DNA from: Treponema sp.
Lineage (GTDB): Bacteria > Spirochaetota > Spirochaetia > Treponematales > Treponemataceae
NCBI GenBank assembly: GCA_017934745.1
Contig: JAGBIY010000045.1
Location: 62,001-126,000, forward strand
Length of the DNA: 64,000 nucleotides
Reading direction: 5' to 3'
Within the stretch, counting starts at the first letter, position 1; each line of letters opens with the position of its first letter. The position numbers and the translations under genes were made by a program. Shown in pieces: positions 39,618 through 49,410 of the stretch. The notes beneath the pieces are model-generated. The model did no database searches. It saw only the letters and a list, made by a program, of their open reading frames with translations, and had not been told where the DNA came from.

Positions 39618-39800
39618 AAAAACACAACCATCAACTTCCAAAAAGCCAATGAACAAGCAGGTCTTTCAAGCACACCGTCGGGTTATACATGGCATTATGT
39701 TGAAGACGGGAAAACTTTATTATTAGTTCCTAGAGATTTGCATGAAACAGTAAGACACACAGGTGGTGCCAGCTTAATAAAAAAAGGGCTGAGACCTTAA
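39618..39800 (+). pseudogene. WHH-type toxin tip with an altered motif
   Basis: Immediately after the SUKH stop the frame encodes NFQKANEQAGLSSTPSGYTW, HYVEDGKTLLLVPRDLHETV and RHTGGASLIKKGLRP. This is the WHH tip, but the second His is Tyr (T-W-H-Y). It has no start codon. The altered motif may mean an inactive enzyme. Confidence 0.7.
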
Positions 39801-39819
39801 AACAAGGATGATAAAACTA

Positions 39820-40380
39820 ATGAATTGTGATTTCAGAAAAACAAATGGAATATGGGAAACAAAAATTCTATTAGAAGAGTGGTCAACTTTTTTTGGTTAT
39901 CAGATTGAAGTTGATGTAAATCTTGGCGGAGATTCTAAAGTCGAAACTGTTCAAGATAAACATTTGCGAGCATACCAGTACTTGAAAAACAATCAGAAGC
40001 AATTATTGAAAAACATTCTTGAAAAACTATTTTTTGAATACAAAAATCTGCAGGAATCTTATGGTTATGATGATGAAGAAAAATCTGAATATATGCCAGG
40101 CATTTATTCAATTGAAGATCTGAAGGATTTAATAAAACTCAAAAGAGTTCATATCTTGAATGTAGAAAAAAATAATCTGAGTTACATTGGATTTCATTTT
40201 GAATGTAAATGGGATGATGAGCAAGAACTTGGTTTTATGACGCATGAAACAAAAGTTGTAAAAATGGGCAATTCTGACAGTTCTTTTTTGTCTTGGATTG
40301 CCGAGGAAGATTGCAAAAAAACAGGAGAGGGAAAAATCATAATTCCAAAAGAATTTAAATCTATAGATATGGAGACATAG
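39820..40380 (+). CDS. DUF6985-like immunity protein, copy 4
   Basis: 186 residues from ATG 39820; ATG 39808 is in frame but lies on top of the AAGG site. WSTFFGYQIEVDVNLGGDSK, VHILNVEKNNLSYIGFHFEC and KWDDEQELGFMTHETKVVKM. Longest of the family; its last third also survives as a fragment at 25425. Likely partner of the WHH tip 20 bases upstream. Confidence 0.6.
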   Translation: MNCDFRKTNGIWETKILLEEWSTFFGYQIEVDVNLGGDSKVETVQDKHLRAYQYLKNNQKQLLKNILEKLFFEYKNLQESYGYDDEEKSEYMPGIYSIEDLKDLIKLKRVHILNVEKNNLSYIGFHFECKWDDEQELGFMTHETKVVKMGNSDSSFLSWIAEEDCKKTGEGKIIIPKEFKSIDMET

Positions 40381-40394
40381 AAACTGTAAAGGAA

Positions 40395-40832
40395 ATGATT
40401 TCGAGTGGCACAGTGGATGTTAATGAAATTATATTTGGTAAAACTTTTTTACATACTGCATCAATTTGTAATCAACTTGAGATAGCAAAGTTTTTAATAG
40501 AAAGTGGCATTGATTTAAACAGATTAGATCGAGCTAAATCATCAGCCCTTATAAATGCAGTAATAAAAGGCAATCTGGAAATGGTAAATCTTTTGTGTGA
40601 AAGCGGAGCAGAGCTTGATACGTCAAATCCTGACAACAATCCTTTATTTCGTGCAGGATCATGCCATCAAGAAGAAATAGCACAATATTTGGTAGATAAG
40701 GGAATAGATATTTATAAAACTTATCATATAGGAGATATGGAAAACTGCGATGCATATAAGTGGACTGTAAAGAAACTTCCAATATTTCCCCGATTTCTAT
40801 CGGGGAAATATTGGAAGGGTAAAGTTGTGTGA
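40395..40832 (+). CDS. Ankyrin-repeat protein, 5'-truncated, at the right edge of the island
   Basis: About three ankyrin repeats: GKTFLHTASICNQLEIAKFL, SSALINAVIKGNLEMVNLLC and NPLFRAGSCHQEEIAQYLVD. The frame is open upstream to about 40365 (YGDIETVKEM), inside the preceding gene's end, so the first repeat was cut at the junction. The last 18 residues are encoded by the palindrome at 40776 and beyond and look non-native. Ankyrin proteins often serve as antidotes, but this one is probably non-functional. Confidence 0.5.
   Translation: MISSGTVDVNEIIFGKTFLHTASICNQLEIAKFLIESGIDLNRLDRAKSSALINAVIKGNLEMVNLLCESGAELDTSNPDNNPLFRAGSCHQEEIAQYLVDKGIDIYKTYHIGDMENCDAYKWTVKKLPIFPRFLSGKYWKGKVV
40776..40817. 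terminator. Perfect palindrome at the island's right edge
   Basis: Two 18-base arms (CTTCCAATATTTCCCCGA and its complement) flank six bases. On the minus strand it lies 39 bases after the hemerythrin stop and is followed by TTTCTTT, so it may terminate that gene. It also marks the switch from A+T-rich island to GC-richer chromosome. Confidence 0.6.
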
Positions 40833-40855
40833 ATACAGGTGAAAGTGTCTTATCG

Positions 40856-41356
40856 TCACGCCTGCTCCGGCAACTTCTTGTTTTCGCTGCTGTTCTCCTT
40901 CAGGTACTGGACCAGTTTTGGGATGTAGAGCTTGTCCTCGTGCGCGATGTGCGAGAGTATCCAGTCGTAGAGGAATTTCGCGAACTTGATTCCCTCGGTT
41001 ATGGACGCTTTGTTGTACGACAAGGCCATGTCGATGACCTTGTTTCGGAACGCATCGTGCTCGGCCTTGTGGTGGGGCAGCCCCTCGAAATTCGCCGAGC
41101 GCATGAGCTTCTCCTCGTCCTGGAAATGCTTGTCCGTGTACTCGATGCACTCGTTCAGCGAGTCTCCGAGCACTTCCCTCCAGTCCTTCTCGTGCTGGTC
41201 CCGGAACAGCGCCTTGTAGAAGTTGTTGCAGAGGGAGACGAGCTTTTTGTGCTCCTCGTCGATGAGTGGAATCCCCGTGTTGAATTTGGGGTTCCAGACT
41301 ATGAGCTCTGAATCCGCGTTGTGTTTTGCCAACAAAAAATCGTCTTTCAAAGTCAT
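40856..41356 (-). CDS. Bacteriohemerythrin
   Basis: 166 residues with a di-iron four-helix bundle. Ligand pattern: IPLIDEEHKKL (His and Glu region), YTDKHFQDEEKLM, HHKAEHDAF and WILSHIAHEDK. It binds oxygen reversibly and may buffer or sense oxygen in an anaerobe. It has an AGGTAGAGG leader and lies just before SecA on the same strand with 18 bases between them, so the two may share a transcript. Confidence 0.92.
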   Translation of the reverse strand: MTLKDDFLLAKHNADSELIVWNPKFNTGIPLIDEEHKKLVSLCNNFYKALFRDQHEKDWREVLGDSLNECIEYTDKHFQDEEKLMRSANFEGLPHHKAEHDAFRNKVIDMALSYNKASITEGIKFAKFLYDWILSHIAHEDKLYIPKLVQYLKENSSENKKLPEQA

Positions 41357-41374
41357 TTTCCCTCTACCTCCATT

Positions 41375-44167
41375 TTATCTTCCGTGGCAGTTCTTGAACT
41401 TTTTGCCGGAGCCGCATGGACACGGGTCGTTCCGTCCGACTTTCGGAAGCGTCCTGACCACCTGCACCGGCCGGCCCGTCGACGCGCTCGCCATCGTCCT
41501 TGCGGCCTGGCTTTTCGCCTGCTCCGCCATCCTGCTCGAAGCAGCCTGCTGGCTTATGGACTCGGCCTCCTCGTGCTGTTCCGTGCCCTGCATCCGCTCC
41601 TGTCTCTGGAGCTGGGCCTGCCTCTGCTGCTCGACCTGCTCCGGAGTCTGGATTTGGATTCTGACCTTGAAAGTGATTCCTGCGATTCCGATTCTTATCT
41701 GCTCGATGATTTCGTCGAATTTGTTGAATCCGTCGATTTTGTACTCTGTGAGCGGGTTCTTGCTTCCGTATGAGCGGAGATGCACCGCCTCTCGGAGTCC
41801 GTCCAGGTACTCAAGCTGGTCGAGCCACTTCCTGTCGATGGCCTGAATGTACTGGTACCTGATGAACATGTTGAACTGCTCTTTTCCGACGAGGTTCTCC
41901 TTTTCCTTTATGTCGTTGCGGAGAATCTCAAGAACTTTCTCTTCCTCAAGGAAGTCGGGGCTGAGCTGGAGTCCGAAGTAGTTCCTGATGTTGTCCAGAA
42001 GCTCCTTCTGCGATTCCTTGCTCTTCCTGTCGTGGATGTATGTCGAGAACCAGTCGTCGAGATATTCCTCCGCAGTCTCCATGACGCGTCCGGAAAGGTC
42101 GTCGTCCGTGAGAATCTCGTCCCTCTGCGTGTAGATGTACTCCCTCTGCTCGTTGAGGACGTCGTCGTAGTCGATGAGGTTCTTTCGGATTTCGAAGTTC
42201 CTCTCCTCGACCTTCTTCTGCGCGTTCTCGATTCCCTTGTTGAGCCACGGATGGTCTATCGGCTCACCGGCCTGCATTCCCATCTTCTTCATGAGGTGCT
42301 TCATCTTCTCTCCACCGAAAAGCCTCATGAGGTCGTCGTCCATGGAGATGAAGAACTTCGAGCGTCCCGGGTCTCCCTGGCGGCCTGAGCGGCCGCGGAG
42401 CTGGTTGTCGATTCGGCGGCTTTCGTGCCTTTCCGAGCCGATTACATAGAGTCCGCCGAGGGCTTTTACTTCCTCGTAGTCCTTCTGCCAGTCCGCCTTC
42501 GCCTTTGCGAGCGCGGATTCGTACTGCTCAGGAGTCGCCTCCGTGCCGCAGATTTTCCATGCCCTCATCTCCGGGCTTCCGCCGAGCTTGATGTCGGTTC
42601 CGCGTCCGGCCATGTTCGTGGCGACGGTCACTGCTCCCTTCGCTCCGGCTTCGGCGACTATCAAGGCCTCGCGGGCGTGGTTCTTCGCGTTCAACACTTC
42701 GTGCGGAATCCCCTTCTTCATGAGAATTGAAGAGAGGTGCTCCGATTTTTCGACCGAGACCGTACCGACAAGCACCGGCTGTCCTTTTTTGTGCGCCGCC
42801 TCGATTTCCTTGGCGATTGCGTTCCACTTGTCCTCTTCGTTCAGGTAGACTTCGTCGTTCTCGTCGATTCTGGCGACCGGCTTGTTCGTCGGAATCACTA
42901 CGCAGTCGAGCTTGTAGATTTTGGAGAACTCCACCGCTTCCGTGGCCGCCGTTCCCGTCATGCCCGAAAGCTTCTCGTACATCCTGAAGAAATTCTGGAA
43001 TGTGACGGTCGCCATCGTCCTGTTCCTCTGCGCGATTTTGACGTGCTCCTTAGCCTCGATGGCCTGGTGGAGTCCGTCCGAGTACCGCCTTCCCTCAAGG
43101 ACGCGGCCTGTGAACTCGTCTACGATTTCGACTTTTCCGTCTTTCACGACATATTCAACATCCTTCTCGTAGAGGAGGTGCGCGCGGATTGCCTGCGTGA
43201 AGTAGTGCACCCACTCGAAGTTCTGCTCGTCCGTGACAGTGGTGTTCGGTTCGATGAGGTTGTGCGCGTGGAGAATGTCGTCGATTTTGTTCATTCCCTT
43301 GTTGGTGAACGAAATCCTCTTCGCCTTCTCGTCGATTTTGTAGTCACCCTTGAGCGCGGCCCTCTCTTCCGGCGTCATCTCCGATTCGTCCGGGTAGTCG
43401 TCGATTCTAGGGTCCTTCTCCATCTCCTCGAATTCGCCAACGTACTTGTCGACCTCGTAGAATTTGAAGGTGTCGTCCTCTCCCTGGCCAGAGATGATGA
43501 GCGGGGTTCTCGCCTCGTCAATCAATATCGAGTCGATTTCGTCCACGATGCAGTAGTTGAAGCCCCTCTGGACTTTTCTGTTGATGTCTATCTGCATGTT
43601 GTCGCGGAGGTAGTCGAATCCGAATTCGTTGTTCGTTCCGTATGTGATGTCGCAGTTGTAGTTCTCTTTTCTCGCCGCGTTGTCCATGTTGGAAAGAATT
43701 TTTCCGACGGTGACTCCGAGGTAGCTGAACACCGGCTTCATCGTCTCCGCGTCGCGCTCCGCGAGGTAGTCGTTGACTGTCACGACGTGCACGCCCTTTC
43801 CTGAGAGCGAGTTCAAATATGACGGAGCGACGGCGACGAGTGTCTTTCCTTCACCCGTCTTCATTTCGGTGATTCTTCCTGAATGGAGAACGATGGAACC
43901 CATTATCTGCACGTCGTAGGCTCTTTCGCCCCTGACGCGGAAAGCGGCCTCGCGGGCTAGCGCGAACGCTTCCGGCAAAATATCGTCCAAGGACTCGCCC
44001 TTCGCGAGCCTGTCCTTGAAAATCTGTGTCTGCTTTGGGAAATCTTCGGCTGACAGTGACTTCGCCCATTCTTCCTTGGCGTTTACGGCCGCGACGATTG
44101 GTCTCAACTTTTTCAAATCGCGTTCATTTTGTGAACCGAATATGACTGACAAAACTTTATCTAACAT
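41375..44167 (-). CDS. secA: Preprotein translocase ATPase SecA
   Basis: 930 residues from the ATG at 44167 (a further in-frame ATG lies 27 bases upstream without a better site). Walker [12 protein letters not shown], the DEID motif in [26 protein letters not shown] and [13 protein letters not shown] are the helicase motor boxes. The C-terminal [14 protein letters not shown] is the zinc-binding SecB/phospholipid motif. It drives export through SecYEG. Full length for the family. Confidence 0.97.
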   Translation of the reverse strand: MLDKVLSVIFGSQNERDLKKLRPIVAAVNAKEEWAKSLSAEDFPKQTQIFKDRLAKGESLDDILPEAFALAREAAFRVRGERAYDVQIMGSIVLHSGRITEMKTGEGKTLVAVAPSYLNSLSGKGVHVVTVNDYLAERDAETMKPVFSYLGVTVGKILSNMDNAARKENYNCDITYGTNNEFGFDYLRDNMQIDINRKVQRGFNYCIVDEIDSILIDEARTPLIISGQGEDDTFKFYEVDKYVGEFEEMEKDPRIDDYPDESEMTPEERAALKGDYKIDEKAKRISFTNKGMNKIDDILHAHNLIEPNTTVTDEQNFEWVHYFTQAIRAHLLYEKDVEYVVKDGKVEIVDEFTGRVLEGRRYSDGLHQAIEAKEHVKIAQRNRTMATVTFQNFFRMYEKLSGMTGTAATEAVEFSKIYKLDCVVIPTNKPVARIDENDEVYLNEEDKWNAIAKEIEAAHKKGQPVLVGTVSVEKSEHLSSILMKKGIPHEVLNAKNHAREALIVAEAGAKGAVTVATNMAGRGTDIKLGGSPEMRAWKICGTEATPEQYESALAKAKADWQKDYEEVKALGGLYVIGSERHESRRIDNQLRGRSGRQGDPGRSKFFISMDDDLMRLFGGEKMKHLMKKMGMQAGEPIDHPWLNKGIENAQKKVEERNFEIRKNLIDYDDVLNEQREYIYTQRDEILTDDDLSGRVMETAEEYLDDWFSTYIHDRKSKESQKELLDNIRNYFGLQLSPDFLEEEKVLEILRNDIKEKENLVGKEQFNMFIRYQYIQAIDRKWLDQLEYLDGLREAVHLRSYGSKNPLTEYKIDGFNKFDEIIEQIRIGIAGITFKVRIQIQTPEQVEQQRQAQLQRQERMQGTEQHEEAESISQQAASSRMAEQAKSQAARTMASASTGRPVQVVRTLPKVGRNDPCPCGSGKKFKNCHGR

Positions 44168-44266
44168 AATGTTCTCAATAATAATTGAAAACAATCGTGA
44201 AGTAAATGCGAAATGCGGTTTTGACCCAGAATTGAAATCCGGCGGTCGAATTGATATTCTTTCTGA

Positions 44267-45514
44267 ATGATTTTTTCAAAAAACAATGTTTTTTCCTGTC
44301 TTTTTTCTTTTGCGGCGATTGTTTCATCGATGGTTTTTCCATCTTGCAGAAATTCCGAATCCATAGCGTCCGTCGGTGAGAACGATCTTTTCAACTTGAA
44401 CTATGGGAATTTCGAGGACGAGCTGAACTTGTTCGATTTGGCTTCGCACGGAAGCATCGACACATACATGACGATGAGGGACGGATTTTTCTACATAGCC
44501 AATGGAGAATCGAAGAAAGTGATGGAATTGAACTCCTACGGCGACCTGCTCGGACTCTACTACAACCCGGAGGCGGTGCTGAACCTTGAATTCGCCGACG
44601 AGAACGCCGGAAATTCCACAAAGAAGGCAGTCTCCTATCCGTTCAACACTCTCGGCCCCATCGCGGTCGATTCGCTGAAGTCCCTCTATGTCGTCGATTC
44701 GCTCCCCGTCGAGCGTCAGGAGCGGGACGAGAAGAGGAGGCTTCTTTTGAGGAATGTGGTGCTCAGGTTCGATGACGACGGAAAATTCGTGGACTACATC
44801 GGCCAGCAGGGGCCTGGAGGAACGCCTTTCCCGGCTGTGAAGAACATCTACACGACTTCCGGCAACGAGCTTGTCGTGGTATGCACGACCAACGACGGAT
44901 TCGAGGTTTTCTGGTTCGGAGAGAACGGATTCCTCCTTTATCAGATACCCGTGACCGAGAAGTCTCTTCCGAAAATAGGCTCCGACGACGGCTCCGGGGA
45001 CAGCCCTGTCTACTCGCATTTTTCGATAGAGAATGTCGTTCCCGACATGAATCTTCTCAAGTTGTACCTGAAAGTCGACTGCTATTCGAATTCAATCGAT
45101 GCCGACCTGCAGGTGAAGTCAGGAATCGATTTCTCGAAGACTTTCTTGATTCCGTTCGACATAGCCGGGGGAAAATTCGAGGATGCGCTTGAGATTCCGG
45201 CTTACGAATATGTCGTCTCGGAGAGCATGGGGCAGGAGGTGGACGAGATTCCGTTCAGCTTCCTCGGCGTGACGGAGAACGGCTGGTTCTTTTTCCTGGT
45301 CCCGACCGACGATGGATATCTGGTCCAGATGGTGCAGCCTGACGGCCAGCGGATTGTGAAGCGCAACATATCCGTCGACCACGGGAGCGTGCTTTTCCAC
45401 ACGCTTTCGCTCAACTCGTCCGGCATCATAAGCGGGCTGTTCGCGCGCAGGTCGAACGCGTCCGTCGCTTGGTGGCGCACTGATTCGCTCATAGACTCTT
45501 TCATATCGAATTGA
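44267..45514 (+). CDS. Spirochaete lipoprotein, LIC_12708-like
   Basis: 415 residues. A signal peptide ends in VFPSC, a spirochaete-type lipobox. The body looks like a beta-propeller (repeated strand units, e.g. [60 protein letters not shown]). I recall the family as LIC_12708-type lipoproteins of Treponema and Leptospira; function unknown. It is divergent from secA and heads a three-gene run of envelope proteins. Confidence 0.65.
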   Translation: MIFSKNNVFSCLFSFAAIVSSMVFPSCRNSESIASVGENDLFNLNYGNFEDELNLFDLASHGSIDTYMTMRDGFFYIANGESKKVMELNSYGDLLGLYYNPEAVLNLEFADENAGNSTKKAVSYPFNTLGPIAVDSLKSLYVVDSLPVERQERDEKRRLLLRNVVLRFDDDGKFVDYIGQQGPGGTPFPAVKNIYTTSGNELVVVCTTNDGFEVFWFGENGFLLYQIPVTEKSLPKIGSDDGSGDSPVYSHFSIENVVPDMNLLKLYLKVDCYSNSIDADLQVKSGIDFSKTFLIPFDIAGGKFEDALEIPAYEYVVSESMGQEVDEIPFSFLGVTENGWFFFLVPTDDGYLVQMVQPDGQRIVKRNISVDHGSVLFHTLSLNSSGIISGLFARRSNASVAWWRTDSLIDSFISN

Positions 45515-45544
45515 AAAAACTTTTTGTGGAGGAAAAAGAGGACG

Positions 45545-46144
45545 ATGGATTTCTCTCAGATTCCGGAAGGGCACGAGGACGGCGAAGAACCCCTCATCTT
45601 CCATTACGACAAGGCTGAGCGCGTGAGGAACGCTCCCCAGATTGTGAAGGACTACTACGATGGAAAGCTGATTCAGAAGCGTCCGGGGCTTTTCAAGGCT
45701 CTTGTGGCCACCAGGTCGAACAGGCTCATCTTCATCGCCTTGATGGTCTGCTTCGCGCTCGTCGTGTTCAACATGTTCTTCGGCCCCAAGCCCAATGTCG
45801 AGACCCGAAAGGGCGTTCCGATGACTCTTGCGGCTTTCTCCTACGACGGCAGTGTCCTCGTGAGCCTTGAATTCGACGATGTCTGGAAAAAATTCGCGGG
45901 AAAATATTCGGGCGGAATTCCCGTCTTCGCTAAATTTGAGGCTGTCGATGTCGATAATCAAGTTGTCGGCGTTTTCGAGGATGCTGGGCTTTATGAGGAG
46001 AGGCAGCTTTTTCTCCGCGCCAGATTCACCGATTTCGACATCGCTTCCGTGAATGCCGAGGTCGAGCTGAAATTCGGCGGAGAGGAAAACTCTGACGGAG
46101 ACAGCAGACCTGTCGTGTTGAAGGCGAAGGTCGAAAGACGCTGA
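45545..46144 (+). CDS. Membrane protein of unknown function
   Basis: About 199 residues from ATG 45545 (GGAGGAAAAAG upstream). One membrane segment, LIFIALMVCFALVVFNMFF near residue 65, separates an acidic cytoplasmic N-terminus from a predicted extracytoplasmic beta domain (GVPMTLAAFSYDGSVLVSLE). No family recognised. Thirty bases after the lipoprotein gene, likely one operon. Confidence 0.7.
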   Translation: MDFSQIPEGHEDGEEPLIFHYDKAERVRNAPQIVKDYYDGKLIQKRPGLFKALVATRSNRLIFIALMVCFALVVFNMFFGPKPNVETRKGVPMTLAAFSYDGSVLVSLEFDDVWKKFAGKYSGGIPVFAKFEAVDVDNQVVGVFEDAGLYEERQLFLRARFTDFDIASVNAEVELKFGGEENSDGDSRPVVLKAKVERR

Positions 46145-46174
46145 CGCATAAAAAAGGATTTTTGGGGTTTAAAA

Positions 46175-46669
46175 ATGTTGCAGTTCTATTTTCTGTCTGT
46201 GTTGTTGAACGTGGTCGTGGGGTTCGTTCTCGTATACGCGTCTTCCAATGTCAAGAAGGCGAGGTACGGCGACGATTACCTTTACGAGGGCGATGTCGTT
46301 TCTGAAAGCTCTTCGCCAATCGCTTCGTTCGACGATTCCGTGGACGGAGCCGATTCGGGAAATCCTTTTTCCTCTTTTTTGAACGACAAAATCTTCAGGC
46401 TGGTGCTCGGAGTCGTCTGCTTCTTCATCGGCCTCATAAAACTCGCGTACACCGTGCAGAACGATGTCGCTTTCGTCGGCGATTTCGTTCCGGCTCTTGC
46501 CGGACTTTCAGGCGGTTCATGCCTGCTCGTGGGCTATTTCCTCTCCGCCGGCGTCGATGTCCCTGATTTCCTCGAATCGTTTTTCGTCAACGGAAAGAAA
46601 TTCGTGGGCATATTCTGCATCGTGGCGGGCGTCCTCCACTTCATCTTCCCGCGCGTCCTTTTCCTGTAG
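46175..46669 (+). CDS. Small polytopic membrane protein
   Basis: 164 residues with about four membrane segments (FLSVLLNVVVGFVLVYASS, LVLGVVCFFIGLIKLAYT, VPALAGLSGGSCLLVGYFLS, FVGIFCIVAGVLHFIFP) and a Ser/Asp-rich loop. No family recognised. Third gene of the envelope operon. Confidence 0.7.
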   Translation: MLQFYFLSVLLNVVVGFVLVYASSNVKKARYGDDYLYEGDVVSESSSPIASFDDSVDGADSGNPFSSFLNDKIFRLVLGVVCFFIGLIKLAYTVQNDVAFVGDFVPALAGLSGGSCLLVGYFLSAGVDVPDFLESFFVNGKKFVGIFCIVAGVLHFIFPRVLFL

Positions 46670-46692
46670 GTCTCATTTGCCGAAAAAATTCA

Positions 46693-46721
46693 TTGTTTTT
46701 TCTCACTAAAGAAAATATACT
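46693..46721 (+). promoter_or_regulatory. Promoter of the NifU-like/GGGtGRT operon
   Basis: TTGTTT (46693-46698), 17 bases, TATACT (46716-46721); the ATG is at 46826 after an untranslated leader of roughly 100 bases. Confidence 0.6.
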
Positions 46722-46825
46722 ATGCGTTGTTGAGAAAGATTCTAAAGAGGTGGATTTTTATTCTCAATACGCAAAGAAACAGTCTCTTCCTAAAAAAGAG
46801 GCAAATTTATTTTAGGAGAACCACA

Positions 46826-47527
46826 ATGAAGTACACTGCAGAAGTGGAACATATGTGTCCTTTGGCTAAGGGCGCATATCATGGTCCTGCTCCGATTCCT
46901 GAAGAAGGAAAATGGGTTCAGGCGAAGAAAGTCGAAGACATTTCCGGCTTTACACACGGTATTGGTTGGTGTGCACCTCAGCAGGGTGCCTGCAAGCTCT
47001 CATTGAACGTCAAGGACGGAATCATCGAAGAGGCTCTCGTCGAGACCATCGGATGTTCTGGAATGACTCACTCGGCCGCTATGGCGTCTGAAATCCTCAT
47101 CGGAAAGACACTCATCGAGGCTTTGAACACTGACCTCGTCTGCGATGCAATCAACACGGCAATGCGCGAGCTTTTCATGCAGATTGTCTACGGAAGAACT
47201 CAGTCGGCTTACTCTAAGGACGGACTCAAGGTCGGAGCTTCCCTTGAAGATTTGGGAAAGAACCTCCGCTCTCAGGTCGGAACGATGTTCGCCACAAGAA
47301 AGACAGGTCCTCGCTACCTCGAAATGACAGAGGGATACGTCGAGCAGATCGCTCTCGACAAGGACAACCAGATTGTCGGATACAAGTGCATCAACTTCGG
47401 AAAACTCATGGATGCACTCAAGGCTGGAGTCGACGCTAAAGAGGCTATCGAGAAGGCTCGCACTCACTACGGACGCGTCACAGAGGATCAGGGCGTCGTG
47501 AAATTCATCGACCCTCGCAAGGAGTAG
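46826..47527 (+). CDS. NifU/IscU-like iron-sulfur scaffold protein
   Basis: 233 residues from ATG 46826 with TAGGAGAA upstream. GCSGMTHSAAMASEILIGKT and INTAMRELFMQIVYGR resemble the scaffold fold of NifU/IscU. Three further Cys-containing segments (HMCPLAKGAY, GWCAPQQGACKLSL and YKCINFGK) could hold a cluster. It is followed after three bases by the GGGtGRT gene; the two always seem to travel together in spirochaetes and clostridia. Their joint function is not known to me. Confidence 0.75.
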   Translation: MKYTAEVEHMCPLAKGAYHGPAPIPEEGKWVQAKKVEDISGFTHGIGWCAPQQGACKLSLNVKDGIIEEALVETIGCSGMTHSAAMASEILIGKTLIEALNTDLVCDAINTAMRELFMQIVYGRTQSAYSKDGLKVGASLEDLGKNLRSQVGTMFATRKTGPRYLEMTEGYVEQIALDKDNQIVGYKCINFGKLMDALKAGVDAKEAIEKARTHYGRVTEDQGVVKFIDPRKE

Positions 47528-47530
47528 ACA

Positions 47531-48568
47531 ATGGCTTTATTTGAAGATTACGAGGGAAGAATCCCTCAGGTTAACAAGGTCCTTAAAGCGTACGGCTTCT
47601 CGGAGGGCGAGAAAGGTTTGAACGAGGCCCGCGATTTGTGCAAGGCCCGCGGTTTCGACCCTTATGAAATCTGCCAGTCGACACAGCAGATTTGTTTCGA
47701 GGACGCGAAGTGGGCTTATGTCCTCGGTTCGGCAATCGCAATCAAGGAAGCAGAGAAGTCTGGCGACAAGACTGGTTCCACAGCCGCCGCCAACATCGGA
47801 AAGGGACTCCAGGCGTTCTGCTTGCCGGGTTCTGTCGCCGACGACCGCAAAGTTGGTCTCGGACACGGAAACTTGGGCGCCCGCCTTCTCTCTGAGGAGA
47901 CGCAGTGCTTCGCGTTCTTGGCCGGCCACGAGTCTTTCGCGGCTGCCGAGGGAGCCATCAAAATCGCGGCCAACGCCAACAAGGTCCGCAAGAACAAGCT
48001 CCGCGTCATCCTGAACGGTCTCGGAAAGGATGCCGCCCAGATTATTTCCCGCATCAACGGCTTCACATACGTCCAGACAAAGTTCGACTACTTCAACGGC
48101 GAGGGAACCGACAAGGCTCTCACTGTCGTGAAGGAAGTTCCATACGGCAACAACCCTGACCGCCTCATCGTCAAGTGCTACGGCGCCGACGATGTCCGCG
48201 AGGGTGTCGCGATAATGTGGCACGAGGACGTCGATGTTTCCATCACTGGAAACTCCACGAACCCGACACGCTTCCAGCACCCGGTCGCTGGAACTTACAA
48301 GAAGGAACGCTTGCTCGCCGGCAAGAAATACTTCTCTGTGGCTTCCGGCGGCGGTACGGGACGCACATTGCACCCGGACAACATGGCCGCGGGGCCGGCT
48401 TCTTACGGATTCACAGATACTTTGGGCCGTATGCACTCTGACGCACAGTTCGCAGGCTCTTCATCAGTCCCGGCCCACGTCGAGATGATGGGTTTCATGG
48501 GAATGGGAAACAACCCGATGGTAGGTTGTACAGTCGCTTGCGCAGTCGCAGTCGCGGGTAGCTTCTAG
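47531..48568 (+). CDS. GGGtGRT family protein
   Basis: 345 residues. The name-giving SVASGGGTGRTLHPDNMAA lies near residue 280. The end carries NNPMVGCTVACAVAVAG. The protein has conserved Cys in EICQSTQQICFEDAK and TQCFAFLAGHE. Predicted cytoplasmic, function not established; cluster carriage with its NifU-like partner is plausible. Confidence 0.85.
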   Translation: MALFEDYEGRIPQVNKVLKAYGFSEGEKGLNEARDLCKARGFDPYEICQSTQQICFEDAKWAYVLGSAIAIKEAEKSGDKTGSTAAANIGKGLQAFCLPGSVADDRKVGLGHGNLGARLLSEETQCFAFLAGHESFAAAEGAIKIAANANKVRKNKLRVILNGLGKDAAQIISRINGFTYVQTKFDYFNGEGTDKALTVVKEVPYGNNPDRLIVKCYGADDVREGVAIMWHEDVDVSITGNSTNPTRFQHPVAGTYKKERLLAGKKYFSVASGGGTGRTLHPDNMAAGPASYGFTDTLGRMHSDAQFAGSSSVPAHVEMMGFMGMGNNPMVGCTVACAVAVAGSF

Positions 48569-48606
48569 TTCTTTTTGAGTTTTAGATTTTTGTAGTAACG
48601 ATATAA

Positions 48607-48637
48607 AATGCGGAGCGTAACAGTTCCGCATTTTTTT
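48607..48637 (+). terminator. Terminator of the NifU-like/GGGtGRT operon
   Basis: AATGCGGA and TCCGCATT pair around ten bases, with seven T after. Confidence 0.85.
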
Positions 48638-48666
48638 ATGATTTGCACGAAAAAAAGGAGAAACAA

Positions 48667-49218
48667 ATGCCAAAGAAAATACCGACAGCCGAAGAAATCC
48701 GTGAGTATCTGAAAAATACACAAACAGTTATTAGTTTTACATTCCCGAACGAAGCGGTTTGGTGCAACAAAACAACATTGCCGTTGCTTGAGGCTGCCGA
48801 AGCCGTTGGAACGCCGAACGAAGAAATATGGGAATTGTGCAAGAAAATCGCTTCAATGTCGCACGCACCCCTAAACCTCAAAGAATACGAGAGAATGTTG
48901 CCGTTTGCACAAAAGAACGGGACTGTTGACGCTGTGCTGAAACTGCTTGAGAACTACGGACCAGATTTTTCCAAGAACGAATGGTATTATTTTTATGACA
49001 TCATCGGCTTTTACTATTGCGTTGCGCTCATTTCTCAGTCTGATTACCGAAAAGAAGATTGCGAAGCTCGGCTTTGGACAATCGTCGATAGTTTCATCAA
49101 AAACGACACAGAAAATCACTCTCTTTACGTTCTTCTCAGAAATATGAGCGTTTTACAAAAGAAGCGTCCGAGTCTTGCTCCAATGCGTGAAAAGCTGGAA
49201 GCGGCGATAAAATCTTGA
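48667..49218 (+). CDS. Unknown helical protein
   Basis: 183 residues from ATG 48667 behind AAAAAGGAG. Cytoplasmic, predicted all-helical (TAEEIREYLKNTQTVISF, EYERMLPFAQKNGTVDAVLK). No family recognised. It stands alone between two terminators. Its base composition resembles the island genes more than its neighbours. Confidence 0.65.
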   Translation: MPKKIPTAEEIREYLKNTQTVISFTFPNEAVWCNKTTLPLLEAAEAVGTPNEEIWELCKKIASMSHAPLNLKEYERMLPFAQKNGTVDAVLKLLENYGPDFSKNEWYYFYDIIGFYYCVALISQSDYRKEDCEARLWTIVDSFIKNDTENHSLYVLLRNMSVLQKKRPSLAPMREKLEAAIKS

Positions 49219-49231
49219 GTGGTGCAAAAAA

Positions 49232-49265
49232 GACCGCCCTTCAAAAACTGAAAGGCGGGGCTTTT
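49232..49265 (+). terminator. Terminator
   Basis: CCGCCCTTC and GAAAGGCGG pair around AAAAACT, then CTTTT. Confidence 0.7.
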
Positions 49266-49410
49266 CCAAGTTCCGCATTTTTTTGCCCATCGGGATTCCT
49301 CTCTTTGCGTGTGTTTCCGGTTCTTTTCTTCTCAAAAAAAACTTGACAAATCGCCTTTTGTGTTTTTCCCTTGATTTTTCATTTAAAAATGCCGAGAATC
49401 TATAGAAATT

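Noticed and set aside
20605..40832. A CRISPR array or integron cassettes
   Set aside because: The repeats are irregular, lie at different points relative to genes, and the units are toxin/immunity genes. No integrase, attC-like fold or regular spacers are seen.
15172..40832. Insertion sequences as the cause of the mosaic
   Set aside because: I found no transposase frame or terminal inverted repeats; joints coincide with spike homology and cassette repeats instead.
41780..43804. Long plus-strand frames opposite secA
   Set aside because: They mirror the codon pattern of secA on the other strand, a usual effect in GC-rich genes; no motifs or start sites.
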